NCBI GenBank assembly: GCA_902771155.1
Contig: CACXVS010000009.1
Location: 17,902 to 81,901 of the forward strand
DNA length: 64,000 bases
Reading direction: 5' to 3'
DNA from: an uncultured Prevotellaceae bacterium
GTDB taxonomy: Bacteria > Bacteroidota > Bacteroidia > Bacteroidales > Bacteroidaceae
The position numbers and the translations under genes are program-made. A model generated the notes under the pieces. It searched no databases and was not told the DNA's origin. It was given only the letters and a program-made list of their open reading frames with translations. This document shows, one piece after another, positions 43,458 through 51,798 of the stretch. How positions within the stretch are numbered: position 1 is the first letter of the stretch; each line of letters opens with the position of its first letter.

Positions 43458-44915
43458 ATGAAGGTTCAGACATCACAGAAAGTTTCAATCAAAGAGAAAC
43501 TGGGGTACTCCGTTGGAGATGCCGCAGCTAATCTGGTGTTCCAGATGATGATGATTTTCCAGCTGAAGTTCTACACTGACGTCTTCGGCCTGGATGGTGC
43601 TGTGGCAGGCAGTATTCTGATGATAGGCAGTATCTCTGCCATCGTCGTCGATCCTACAGTGGGTATCCTGTCTGACCGTACCAATACCCGTTGGGGTAAA
43701 TTCCGTCCCTGGGTCATCTGGACCGCCATCCCCTTCTGTGTTTTCTACATTCTGGCCTTCTATAACCCAGGTATTCATGATAAGGAGGTAGTAGCTACCT
43801 ATGCCACCATCTCTTACGTGTTGCTCATGACCGTCTATTCTTTTAATAATGTACCTTATACCTCTCTGGGCGGTGTCATGACGAGCGACATTAAGGAGCG
43901 CACCAGTATCACCACGATTCGCTTCATTGCCGTGACGATAGCCCAGTTTGTGGTGCAGGGTCTGACCCTTCCTCTGGTGGATCATTTCGGTCAGGGGAAT
44001 CTACAGCGCGGTTGGACTTCAACGATCATCCTGTATGCCGCCATCGCCTTCTGTTTCTTTATCATCACCTTCCTGGTGACCAAGGAGCGCATTCAGCCGC
44101 CTTCAACCCAGAAGGTTAATATACGTGAGGATATCAAGGACACCTTCTCCGACGTGTCGTGGAACTCCATGGCCCTGCTGACCTTCTGTTTGTTTGTCAC
44201 GTTAGCCATGTGGGGCTCTGCCATGAACTTCTATTTCCAATATAATATTGACCAGAAATCGCTCTGTGATTTCCTGTCTCATTTTATTGAAATCGATCAG
44301 AAGAATGCTTATTCCTTGGGCTTTTCAGTCTTTAATATGACGGGTGCCCTTATCCAGTTTGCCGGTGTCGTCTTCTTGTCCCGGTATCTGGCCAACAAGT
44401 ATGGAAAGAAAAAGACGTTTATCGTCTGTCTGACTCTGACGGCATTCTTTACCGCCATGTTCTACATCCCTTCACCGACGGATGTGAGTCTGGTGTTTGT
44501 GCTGAATATCCTGAAGTCGTTGGCGTATGCTCCTACCGTTCCCCTGTTGTGGGCTATGATTGGTGATGTGGCCGACCATGTAGAGTACGAGAACCACCGT
44601 CGTGCCACAGGTTTCTGTTTCTCTGGCATCTTGCTTGCCCTGAAGCTAGGACTGGGATTTGGTGGTGCTATCGCTGGTATCATTATCTCTATGTTCGGTT
44701 ATGTGCCAGGCAGTGAGACGGTACAGAACGAGAGTGCTATGGAGGGTATCAGGTTTGTATCGAGCATCGTACCAGCCCTTTTGTTTGGTGTAGGTGTGGT
44801 GGCCCTGAATTTCTATCCCATCACTAAAGAGTATAATGAGAGTATGCAAGCTGAACTGGCTGCACGCCGCCGGTTGGATGCCCAGGAAGCCCAAGAGGAT
44901 GAATTGTTCGTTTAA
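43458..44915 (+). CDS. GPH-family cation symporter, second copy
   Basis: 485 aa with about 12 membrane helices. It has the same family marks as the gene at 39834 but is not a close copy: LGYSVGDAAANLVFQ in helix 1 and DRTNTRWGKFRPWVIW after helix 2, the canonical GKFRPW motif. It should carry xylosides or related short oligosaccharides inward. It is followed 19 bp later by a GH43 without signal peptide, a transporter plus cytoplasmic glycosidase pair. It is divergent from the acetylesterase-GPH unit, which suggests joint control from the region 43289-43457. Confidence 0.9.
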   Translation: MKVQTSQKVSIKEKLGYSVGDAAANLVFQMMMIFQLKFYTDVFGLDGAVAGSILMIGSISAIVVDPTVGILSDRTNTRWGKFRPWVIWTAIPFCVFYILAFYNPGIHDKEVVATYATISYVLLMTVYSFNNVPYTSLGGVMTSDIKERTSITTIRFIAVTIAQFVVQGLTLPLVDHFGQGNLQRGWTSTIILYAAIAFCFFIITFLVTKERIQPPSTQKVNIREDIKDTFSDVSWNSMALLTFCLFVTLAMWGSAMNFYFQYNIDQKSLCDFLSHFIEIDQKNAYSLGFSVFNMTGALIQFAGVVFLSRYLANKYGKKKTFIVCLTLTAFFTAMFYIPSPTDVSLVFVLNILKSLAYAPTVPLLWAMIGDVADHVEYENHRRATGFCFSGILLALKLGLGFGGAIAGIIISMFGYVPGSETVQNESAMEGIRFVSSIVPALLFGVGVVALNFYPITKEYNESMQAELAARRRLDAQEAQEDELFV

Positions 44916-44934
44916 TTTATAATAGTCAAGCAAT

Positions 44935-45936
44935 ATGAAACCACGCTATCTTTATCCCAGCGATTATTATGCAGATCCTTCTGCCAATGTGTTTAACGGA
45001 AAATTGTTTGTTTATCCTTCCCATGACTGGGAGGCAGGTGCTGCCTTCGATGATGATGGCGGGCACTTCCAGATGAAAGACTACCATGTAATTTCCATGG
45101 AAGATGTGGAGAACGGAGAGGTGACCGATTATGGCAAGATACTCGATGTGGAGGATGTGAAATGGGCTGAGAAACAGATGTGGGACAATGATGTTGTTGA
45201 GAAAGACGGCAAGTATTTCCTTATCTTCTCTGCCAAGGACTACAATGGTGTGTTCCACCTTGGTGTGGCTGTAGCCGACAGACCCGAAGGTCCGTTCATC
45301 CCTCAGGAGCATCCCATCCGTGGTTCATTCTCTATCGACCCCAGTGTCTTCAAGGATGACGACGGACAGATCTACTGTTATTTCGGTGGCCTTTGGGGTG
45401 GACAGCTCCAGTGGTATCAGGCAGCTCAGAAATATGTGAAGGAGGGTGTTGACCTTGGTCCTGCCGCTGATAAGAAGACACAGCTCTTTGCACCTGCCGA
45501 CGTACCCGCCCTGTCGAGTTTCGTGGTGAAGATGAGCGACGACGTGATGCAGTTTGCCGAGGCTCCTCGTTCTGTGGTGGTTATCGACAAGGATGGTCAG
45601 CCCCTGAAGGCTGGTGACCCCCATCGTTTCTTCGAGGCTTCGTGGATGCATAAGTATAATGGAAAGTACTATTTCAGCTATTCTACTGGCGACAGTCACT
45701 TCCTCTGCTATGCCATTGGTGACAATCCTTACGGACCGTTCACCTATCAGGGCGTGCTCCTCGACCCCGTCGTAGGTTGGACCACTCATCATAGTATCGT
45801 ACAGTACAAGGGCGAATGGTTCCTGTTCTACCACGACTGTGTGCCCTCCAACGATATTACCCATCTGCGCTCCTTGAAGGTACAGCGTCTGTTCTATAAC
45901 GAGGATGGCACTATTCAAAAGGTTGTGAATGAGTAA
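44935..45936 (+). CDS. Cytoplasmic GH43 (beta-xylosidase/arabinofuranosidase type)
   Basis: 333 aa, no signal peptide, so it acts inside the cell. Single five-bladed propeller with the GH43 triad: base Asp in YYADPSANVF (residue about 14), modulating Asp 135 in SIDPSVF and acid Glu 234 in FFEASWM. The lack of a C-terminal sandwich and the sequence HDWEAGAAFDDDGGHFQMKDY resemble subfamily 1 enzymes of Bacteroidota that degrade xylo-oligosaccharides; that assignment is by resemblance. It is co-transcribed with the GPH symporter, which would provide its substrate. Confidence 0.9.
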   Translation: MKPRYLYPSDYYADPSANVFNGKLFVYPSHDWEAGAAFDDDGGHFQMKDYHVISMEDVENGEVTDYGKILDVEDVKWAEKQMWDNDVVEKDGKYFLIFSAKDYNGVFHLGVAVADRPEGPFIPQEHPIRGSFSIDPSVFKDDDGQIYCYFGGLWGGQLQWYQAAQKYVKEGVDLGPAADKKTQLFAPADVPALSSFVVKMSDDVMQFAEAPRSVVVIDKDGQPLKAGDPHRFFEASWMHKYNGKYYFSYSTGDSHFLCYAIGDNPYGPFTYQGVLLDPVVGWTTHHSIVQYKGEWFLFYHDCVPSNDITHLRSLKVQRLFYNEDGTIQKVVNE

Positions 45937-45955
45937 GGCTGTTTACGAATAGGAA

Positions 45956-47239
45956 TTACTTAAATATCAAAATAGTCAAGTGGTCTGTTGGGAATAGCTC
46001 GCAGGCCACTTTTTGTATGTCTTCGGCTGTAATGGCGTCGATATGGCTAAACAGATTGTCAAGATCCCGCTCATGTCCGTGGTGCAGGTAGCTCCTGCCG
46101 AAGTCGAGGGCAAACTGCTCCCTGTTGTCACAGGCAATGGCTATCTGCCCCTTCAGCTGTCGTTTGGCTGCAGCGAGCTGTTGCTGGCTGAGTGGTTTCT
46201 GCATGATACCGTTTAATTCCTGACGTACCAGATGAAGACAACTGTCGATATCATGATGGTCACAACCGAAATAGATGCTCCAGACACCTGAGTCACTATA
46301 GCTCACCATCGTACTCTCAACGGTATAGACCAGTCCGTTCCGCTCACGCAGTGAGAGGTTCAGACGGGCATTCATCCCTGGTCCGCCAAGAATATTGTTC
46401 AGAAGGTAGAGCGGCATTCGCCGAGGGTCGTTATAAGCATAGCCGATGGTGCCTATCATCACATGGGCCTGGTGTGATCCAATATTCATTGTAATCGTTT
46501 GCGCATTGACAGGTGGGACTGGATAGTTAAAATAATCATCCGCCTCAACATAGAATACATCTTTCTGGGGGTCATAACTATCCACTTTTATCATTCCACT
46601 ATCCAATGTCTTACAGAGCTTCTTGAAGTCCACATCTCCATAGACGAAGAAGACGGCCTTTTCAGGACGATAGTTCCGATTGACGAAGCGCAAGGCATCC
46701 TCTGTTGTATAGGAGCGCAGCCTATTAGCATTGCCCAGAATGTTATGGCCAAGAGGATGATCCTTAAAAAGGATGTTCTCAAACTCGTCATAGATCAGCT
46801 CGGCCGGCGAGTCATGATAACTCTCAATTTCATCACAGATCACCTCTACTTCCTTGTCGATCTCGTTTTGAGGATACTGACTGTTGAAGACAATGTCGGT
46901 AAGCACATCGACAGCCTGGTTGAAATGCTCTTTGGAGATAGCTGCGTAAAAGACAGTGTCCTCCTTGTTCGTAAAGGCATTCAGCTCCCCACCCACACCC
47001 TCCAGGGCATTGATAATCTGCAGCGCATTTCGACGTTTGGTCCCCTTGAAGGTCATGTGTTCGCAGAAGTGGGCAAGACCATACTCTGGGAGTATCTCAT
47101 CACGAGTGCCTGCAGCTATCTGATAACCACAGTAAACCACCTGCGAGAGACTCTGGTTAGGCGCATAAGAAGGAATAGCCGATGGCAGGTGAATAATCCT
47201 TAGCCCGTTTTTGAGAGTGTAAGTGTTATAATTCGTCAT
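45956..47239 (-). CDS. M16 family zinc peptidase (single-domain, cytoplasmic type)
   Basis: 427 aa. The inverted zinc motif HFCEH (His 57, Glu 60, His 61) and the downstream Glu in EVICDEIESYHD form the M16 metal site, and the second half holds the R/Y-type substrate region typical of insulinase-like folds (GPGMNARLNLSLRERNGLVYTV). No signal peptide is present. It should degrade peptides in the cytoplasm or act on a specific substrate. The ATG at 47239 lies eight bases after a minus-strand TATTTTTG box (47248-47255), so the mRNA has almost no leader; the longer frame to 47278 runs through that box. Confidence 0.9.
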   Translation of the reverse strand: MTNYNTYTLKNGLRIIHLPSAIPSYAPNQSLSQVVYCGYQIAAGTRDEILPEYGLAHFCEHMTFKGTKRRNALQIINALEGVGGELNAFTNKEDTVFYAAISKEHFNQAVDVLTDIVFNSQYPQNEIDKEVEVICDEIESYHDSPAELIYDEFENILFKDHPLGHNILGNANRLRSYTTEDALRFVNRNYRPEKAVFFVYGDVDFKKLCKTLDSGMIKVDSYDPQKDVFYVEADDYFNYPVPPVNAQTITMNIGSHQAHVMIGTIGYAYNDPRRMPLYLLNNILGGPGMNARLNLSLRERNGLVYTVESTMVSYSDSGVWSIYFGCDHHDIDSCLHLVRQELNGIMQKPLSQQQLAAAKRQLKGQIAIACDNREQFALDFGRSYLHHGHERDLDNLFSHIDAITAEDIQKVACELFPTDHLTILIFK

Positions 47240-47247
47240 TTCGGCTG

Positions 47248-47255
47248 CAAAAATA
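47248..47255 (-). promoter_or_regulatory. -7 box (TATTTTTG) for the M16 peptidase
   Basis: This minus-strand box is separated from the ATG at 47239 by eight bases. Confidence 0.65.
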
Positions 47256-47278
47256 CAAAAAATAATTCTTGTAGGCAC

Positions 47279-47327
47279 TTTTTTATCTTTTTACCCTTTT
47301 ACCTTTTTACTTTTTTTATTATCTTTG
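47279..47327 (+). promoter_or_regulatory. PfkB promoter abutting a TTTTTACC array
   Basis: The array TTTTTACCCTTTTACC... occupies 47279-47318 and runs directly into the -7 box TATCTTTG (47320-47327), 20 bp before the ATG at 47348. The repeat therefore replaces the usual spacer and -33 region. Confidence 0.65.
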
Positions 47328-47347
47328 CAGCCATAACTACAAAGAAT

Positions 47348-48301
47348 ATGCGAAAAGTAATAGGTATAGGTGAGACCGTCCTCGACATCATCTTCAAGAA
47401 CGAGCAGCCGATAGCTGCCGTGCCAGGCGGCTCTGTGTTCAACGGTTTGATCTCCTTAGGTCGCTCAGGCATCAATGCTTCATTTATCAGTGAGACGGGC
47501 AACGACCGTGTGGGCAGGAATATCATCCAGTTCCTGAAGGATAACCATGTCGACGCCAGTAACATCAGTGTTTATCCTGAGACCAAATCGCCAGTTTCCC
47601 TGGCTTTCCTTAATGAGCAGAACGATGCGGAGTATGTCTTCTACAAGGATCATCCCAACGATAAGCTCGACTTTGTCTATCCCGACATACAGGCTGACGA
47701 TGTCGTGATGTTCGGTTCTTATTACGCTGTCAACCCCGTCATCCGACCTCAGATGCAGTCGTTCCTGGAGTATGCCCACAGTCATGGGGCCATTCTCTAT
47801 TACGATGTGAACTTCCGTGCCTCGCATCGAGGAGAGGTCATGAAACTCCGTGCCAACATTCTGGAGAACTTGGAGTATGCCGACATCGTTCGCGGTAGCA
47901 AGGAGGATTTTGAGGTGATGTTCAACATGAAGGATGCCGAAACCGTCTATCGCTCTCAGATATCGTTCTACACCAAGAACTTCATCTACACCCAAGGGGC
48001 AGAACCTCTGGAAGTGAGAGGTGTGGGCGGACTGAGCAAACAGTATCCCGTAGCTCCTATGGAGACTGTCAGTACCATTGGTGCAGGCGACAATTTCAAT
48101 GCTGGTTTCGTGTATGGACTGCTAAAGACCGGTGTTACCCGTGAGATGCTGGAGAACGGTCTGCAGGAGTCCCTGTGGGACGAAATCATTGACCAGGCAC
48201 AGCAGTTCTCTGCCAACGTCTGCAAGAACATCCAAAATAGTGTGGATGCCGATTTTGCCGCTCAGAAAGAGCGCGAGCTTCAAGAAGTGATTAACGACTA
48301 A
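47348..48301 (+). CDS. PfkB-family carbohydrate kinase
   Basis: 317 aa, cytoplasmic ribokinase fold. The N-terminal motif is GIGETVLDIIF with AVPGGSVFN, and the C-terminal PfkB signature is TIGAGDNFNAGF (about residues 239-250), which includes the catalytic Asp. Family members phosphorylate fructose, ribose, adenosine or similar compounds; fructokinase-like activity is the common annotation for this type, but the substrate is not readable here. The flavodiiron gene follows 13 bp later on the same transcript. Confidence 0.88.
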   Translation: MRKVIGIGETVLDIIFKNEQPIAAVPGGSVFNGLISLGRSGINASFISETGNDRVGRNIIQFLKDNHVDASNISVYPETKSPVSLAFLNEQNDAEYVFYKDHPNDKLDFVYPDIQADDVVMFGSYYAVNPVIRPQMQSFLEYAHSHGAILYYDVNFRASHRGEVMKLRANILENLEYADIVRGSKEDFEVMFNMKDAETVYRSQISFYTKNFIYTQGAEPLEVRGVGGLSKQYPVAPMETVSTIGAGDNFNAGFVYGLLKTGVTREMLENGLQESLWDEIIDQAQQFSANVCKNIQNSVDADFAAQKERELQEVIND

Positions 48302-48314
48302 ACAAATATTACGT

Positions 48315-49499
48315 ATGAAAGAGATTATCAACAAGATTTATTACGTTGGTGTCAACGACCGCAACAAGAACCTCTTCGAGGGCTTGTGGCCTCTGCCGAA
48401 TGGTGTGTCTTACAACTCCTATCTCATCGACGATGAGAAGGTGTGCCTAATAGATACGGTAGAAGTTGACTTCTTCGTGCAGTACCTTGAGAATATCCAG
48501 GAGATTATCGGAGACCGCAAGATCGACTACCTGGTAATCAACCATATGGAGCCCGACCACAGTGGCAGTCTCGCCCTGATTAAGAAGTACTATCCCGAGA
48601 TCCAGATCATAGGCAATAAGAAGACCTTCCAGATGGCAGAGGGTTTCTATGGTGTTACCGACGGACTGGTAGAGGTGAAAAACGGCGATTCCATCGAACT
48701 GGGTCACCATACACTCAACTTCGTCTTCACCCCGATGGTGCACTGGCCGGAAACGATGGTTACGCTCGAGAGCGTGAACCACGTGTTGTTCTCTGGCGAT
48801 GCCTTTGGTTGCTTTGGTGCACTCAACGGTGGCGTGGTTGATTCACAGATTAATACTGATACCTTCTGGCTCGAGATGGTGCGTTACTATTCAAACATCG
48901 TCGGCAAATATGGAACACCTGTTCAGAATGCCCTGAAGAAACTCGAGGGCATCCAGCTCGATTATCTCTGTGCCACCCATGGTCCTGTATGGCATGAGTA
49001 TGTACAGAAGGTGATAGGCATCTACGACCAGCTCTCGAAATACGAGACGGAACCAGGTCTCGTCATCTGCTACGGTACGATGTATGGTAATACAGAGCGT
49101 GCTGCCGAGGTCATCGCCCGTGCAGCCTCAGAGGCTGGCTTGAAGAACATTGTGATGTATAATGTCTCTAAGACCCACCATTCTTATATTATAAGAGATG
49201 TGTTCCGCTATAAGGGGTTGATTGTTGGAGCACCTACTTATAACACTGGTCTCTACCACGAGATGGACGTGCTGCTCTCCGAACTCGCCGGCAAAGATAT
49301 CAAGAACCACTACCTTGGCTGGTTTGGCTCCTTTGGCTGGGCTTCGAAGGCAGTGGCAGAGATCCAGAAGTGGAACGACGAGAGGCTTCATTTCGAGGCT
49401 GTTGGCGAACCCGTAGAAATCAAGCAGGCCCTCACACCCGAGACGAAAGCCAAGTGTGAGGCCTTAGGTCGTGCCATGGCTGAGCAATTACTGAAATAA
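48315..49499 (+). CDS. A-type flavodiiron protein (FprA)
   Basis: 394 aa. The N-terminal metallo-beta-lactamase-like domain holds the diiron ligands: HMEPDHSG (about residues 76-83), HWPETM, GDAFGCFG and THGPVWH. The C-terminal flavodoxin domain begins CYGTMYGNTERAAEV (about residue 252) and binds FMN. Such proteins reduce oxygen to water (or NO to nitrous oxide) and protect anaerobes from brief oxygen exposure. It lies in the cytoplasm, downstream of the PfkB kinase. Confidence 0.94.
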   Translation: MKEIINKIYYVGVNDRNKNLFEGLWPLPNGVSYNSYLIDDEKVCLIDTVEVDFFVQYLENIQEIIGDRKIDYLVINHMEPDHSGSLALIKKYYPEIQIIGNKKTFQMAEGFYGVTDGLVEVKNGDSIELGHHTLNFVFTPMVHWPETMVTLESVNHVLFSGDAFGCFGALNGGVVDSQINTDTFWLEMVRYYSNIVGKYGTPVQNALKKLEGIQLDYLCATHGPVWHEYVQKVIGIYDQLSKYETEPGLVICYGTMYGNTERAAEVIARAASEAGLKNIVMYNVSKTHHSYIIRDVFRYKGLIVGAPTYNTGLYHEMDVLLSELAGKDIKNHYLGWFGSFGWASKAVAEIQKWNDERLHFEAVGEPVEIKQALTPETKAKCEALGRAMAEQLLK

Positions 49500-49527
49500 C
49501 CGCCCTACCCCTAACTGCCGACTGCCT

Positions 49528-50379
49528 TTATTTCCTGATGTACTTCTGTCCGTTGTGGATATAGAGGCGGCGGTTGGGTTCAGCGTTGAGCTGACGACCT
49601 TGCATGTCGTAAATGGCGGCAGTAGAGGTGGCAACACTGGCCTTGGGGGTGCTGACGCGGGTAGAACCCTTGATCCGCTCGTACTCGGCACGTGCCTTCT
49701 TGAGTTGCTCCTGATAGGCCTCGGTTGACACTACCATCGCAAAGATGCCGGCGGTCAACAGGAGCGAGGCATTGGTGTCGCTTTTCCAATGGTGGCCACA
49801 GATGACACGATTCGTAGCATAGCTCTCGGCACGCTCCATCAGCGCAGACGTCAAGGTGGGATCAAGGTTACTGAGTACTAAGGCAAACATATAGCCTCTC
49901 GACGAGTGGCCTGAGGGATAGCTGAAGGTGGAAGCCTCCTCTGAATCGGACTCAGGTGTTAGCGAATCGTCCTTAAAGGTAGCGAAGGGCCGTATGCGCT
50001 GATACTTGTTCTTCACAGTGTAGTTGGCATTCTGGGCATCGGTGGTGGCACGTTCGCACAGCTTCACGATCTCGGGTGTTGCCTCCGGACTTAACTGTAT
50101 ACCAATAACACTACTGAACACGTCGATGAGGGGAGCCGACTCGTCGTAGATGGCCATCTCACTAACACCCGTGATGGTACGCTGCACGAGACCCCACTGA
50201 TAGTAATAGAAGTCGTCGGCAAAATTGCCTCCTATGAGCGACGGGGGCTCATGAATCCACGATACATAATCAGGGGAACTGGTGAGGCTCTCGTCGAGGA
50301 AGGGCGCACGGAAATCATCTGCCTTGACATTCAAAGACAAGGACAATACAGCCAGGGCCAAAAATAAATGCTTCTTCAT
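49528..50379 (-). CDS. Class A non-specific acid phosphatase (PAP2) with T9SS-like tail
   Basis: 283 aa with signal peptide (MKKHLFLALAVLSLSLNVKA). The phosphatase motif reads KNKYQRIRPF, then SYPSGHSSRGY, then NRVICGHHWKSD, matching the K-x6-RP, PSGH and R-x5-H-x3-D pattern of class A enzymes. The last 35 residues (AAIYDMQGRQLNAEPNRRLY and following) resemble a type A sorting domain, so the enzyme is probably sent out through T9SS and removes phosphate from organic esters at the surface. It converges on the flavodiiron gene 28 bp away. No TAnnTTTG box was seen upstream. Confidence 0.9.
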   Translation of the reverse strand: MKKHLFLALAVLSLSLNVKADDFRAPFLDESLTSSPDYVSWIHEPPSLIGGNFADDFYYYQWGLVQRTITGVSEMAIYDESAPLIDVFSSVIGIQLSPEATPEIVKLCERATTDAQNANYTVKNKYQRIRPFATFKDDSLTPESDSEEASTFSYPSGHSSRGYMFALVLSNLDPTLTSALMERAESYATNRVICGHHWKSDTNASLLLTAGIFAMVVSTEAYQEQLKKARAEYERIKGSTRVSTPKASVATSTAAIYDMQGRQLNAEPNRRLYIHNGQKYIRK

Positions 50380-50439
50380 TGTAGTAACAATTAATAACGT
50401 CTAGTATTCTTTAGTATATAACAGGAAACGTATCAGATA

Positions 50440-50470
50440 AAAAGAGAAGGGAGCCTGAGACTCCCTTCTT
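50440..50470 (-). terminator. Terminator of the DUF2135-like lipoprotein gene
   Basis: AGAAGGGAG (50445-50453) pairs with CTCCCTTCT (50461-50469). On the minus strand it is followed by CTTTTTATC. It separates the lipoprotein gene from the phosphatase gene. Confidence 0.8.
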
Positions 50471-50487
50471 TCACATTGTTTTAGTTA

Positions 50488-51645
50488 TTAGTGGATTCCC
50501 TCCTCGAGATCTAGTTGTTTGATTTTGTCCATGAAAGTGGGCTCGTAGATGCACTTATGGGTAGCAGCTACCTTGCCGCGGGCCGGACTGTTCAGCACCA
50601 CGAAGTCCATCACGTAAACATCCGTGCTACCGGCATGGTCGTATGGATAGCATCCCCAGACAGGATTGTAGGGACTTGAGCCCGACTCCACCGTGGTATA
50701 GCCATCGGTCCAAGCCATGCTGTTCTCGCCAGGTGTGCGCTGGGGCAACTGGTTCTGAACCAGCGATCCCTTATAGCGAACCACGAGCTGCCAGTTCAAG
50801 TCGGTACCGATACTCTTGTCGCAGTTCTGATACATCTGGAGATAGACCTGATAGACTCCTGGCTCGACAGCTGCCTCAGGAATCACAATATTCTCGTTGT
50901 TGAGGTAGTCGAGACGACAAGCAGGGTTAGAGTCGTGGTCCAGACCGTATTCCACTGTCGTGCCATCGGGCAGCGTGGCTACCCATGTACGCTTGTTCCA
51001 ATAGATATGGTTGCCACTGGGCGTCAGAAGGTGCAGGTCGAGATCCTTGGGCTTGTCAAAGGTGAGGTTGATCGTCAGATCACCATCCATACTCTCCTCG
51101 AACTTCACTTCCTGTACATAAGCTTCCGAGATATCGCCATCTTCCCACTGGCCCTTTATGATAATACTACAATTCTCACTGAAGTCAGGACCGAACGTGA
51201 GGGGGATTACATAGGTGAAAGCCTCGCCAGTACGCGTGCCGGGGAAAGTACCACCGCCAGGAAACCCGCCACCACCTGAAGGGAGTGATGATCCTGAGGG
51301 AACAGCCTTCACACTGAAGTAATTGCCGACACCCTTCAATCCTACAAAGAACATCTTATAAGCGACATTGCTCTTGATGGTAATAAAGTTAGAACCGTTG
51401 GCCAGCGAACGGTCATTCATCGTGATACCTGCAAGCTTAGCAGCATTGGGTGATGACTTGGGCATACCACCAGTCATGAAATTGGCACCAGAGATATTAA
51501 AGAACTTATCGACAAAGTCGCCCATGGGGAATGAGGGACCTTCAACGGGATCAGTATCGCTGCCACCGTCGTCGCTATCACTACTGCTGCATGCCATCAG
51601 CAAACCTGTTGATGCAATCAGCATCATAAATAACCATTTCTTCAT
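50488..51645 (-). CDS. Surface lipoprotein, possibly DUF2135/YfaP-like
   Basis: 385 aa. The ATG at 51645 gives the lipoprotein signal MKKWLFMMLIASTGLLMAC followed by SSSDSDDGGSDTD, a good surface-export signal. The middle segment LTINLTFDKPKDLDLHLLTPSGNHI and the later VYLQMYQNCDK and NWQLVVRYKG resemble the DUF2135/YfaP beta fold, which often has a DxDLH pattern. A Gly/Pro-rich region (SSLPSGGGGFPGGGTFPG) lies at about residues 118-135. The function is unknown. The minus-strand TATATTTG at 51687-51694 fits its promoter, and a terminator follows at 50440-50470. Confidence 0.7.
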   Translation of the reverse strand: MKKWLFMMLIASTGLLMACSSSDSDDGGSDTDPVEGPSFPMGDFVDKFFNISGANFMTGGMPKSSPNAAKLAGITMNDRSLANGSNFITIKSNVAYKMFFVGLKGVGNYFSVKAVPSGSSLPSGGGGFPGGGTFPGTRTGEAFTYVIPLTFGPDFSENCSIIIKGQWEDGDISEAYVQEVKFEESMDGDLTINLTFDKPKDLDLHLLTPSGNHIYWNKRTWVATLPDGTTVEYGLDHDSNPACRLDYLNNENIVIPEAAVEPGVYQVYLQMYQNCDKSIGTDLNWQLVVRYKGSLVQNQLPQRTPGENSMAWTDGYTTVESGSSPYNPVWGCYPYDHAGSTDVYVMDFVVLNSPARGKVAATHKCIYEPTFMDKIKQLDLEEGIH

Positions 51646-51686
51646 AATAGTAACTTGTTTAGTTAATAATACATGATATTCTGCTG

Positions 51687-51694
51687 CAAATATA
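51687..51694 (-). promoter_or_regulatory. -7 box (TATATTTG) for the DUF2135-like lipoprotein gene
   Basis: This minus-strand box lies 41 bp upstream of the ATG at 51645 and is divergent from the carboxylesterase promoter. Confidence 0.6.
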
Positions 51695-51758
51695 CACATT
51701 ATTTTTTAATTCTATCGTATTTCGATATAAAATTACGCTGTTTATACAGAAAAAGTCG

Positions 51759-51766
51759 TATATTTG
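51759..51766 (+). promoter_or_regulatory. -7 box (TATATTTG) for the carboxylesterase gene
   Basis: TATATTTGCACC lies 32 bp upstream of the ATG at 51799. Confidence 0.65.
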
Positions 51767-51798
51767 CACCATCTAACTAAGCAATCAGAAGAAAACGT

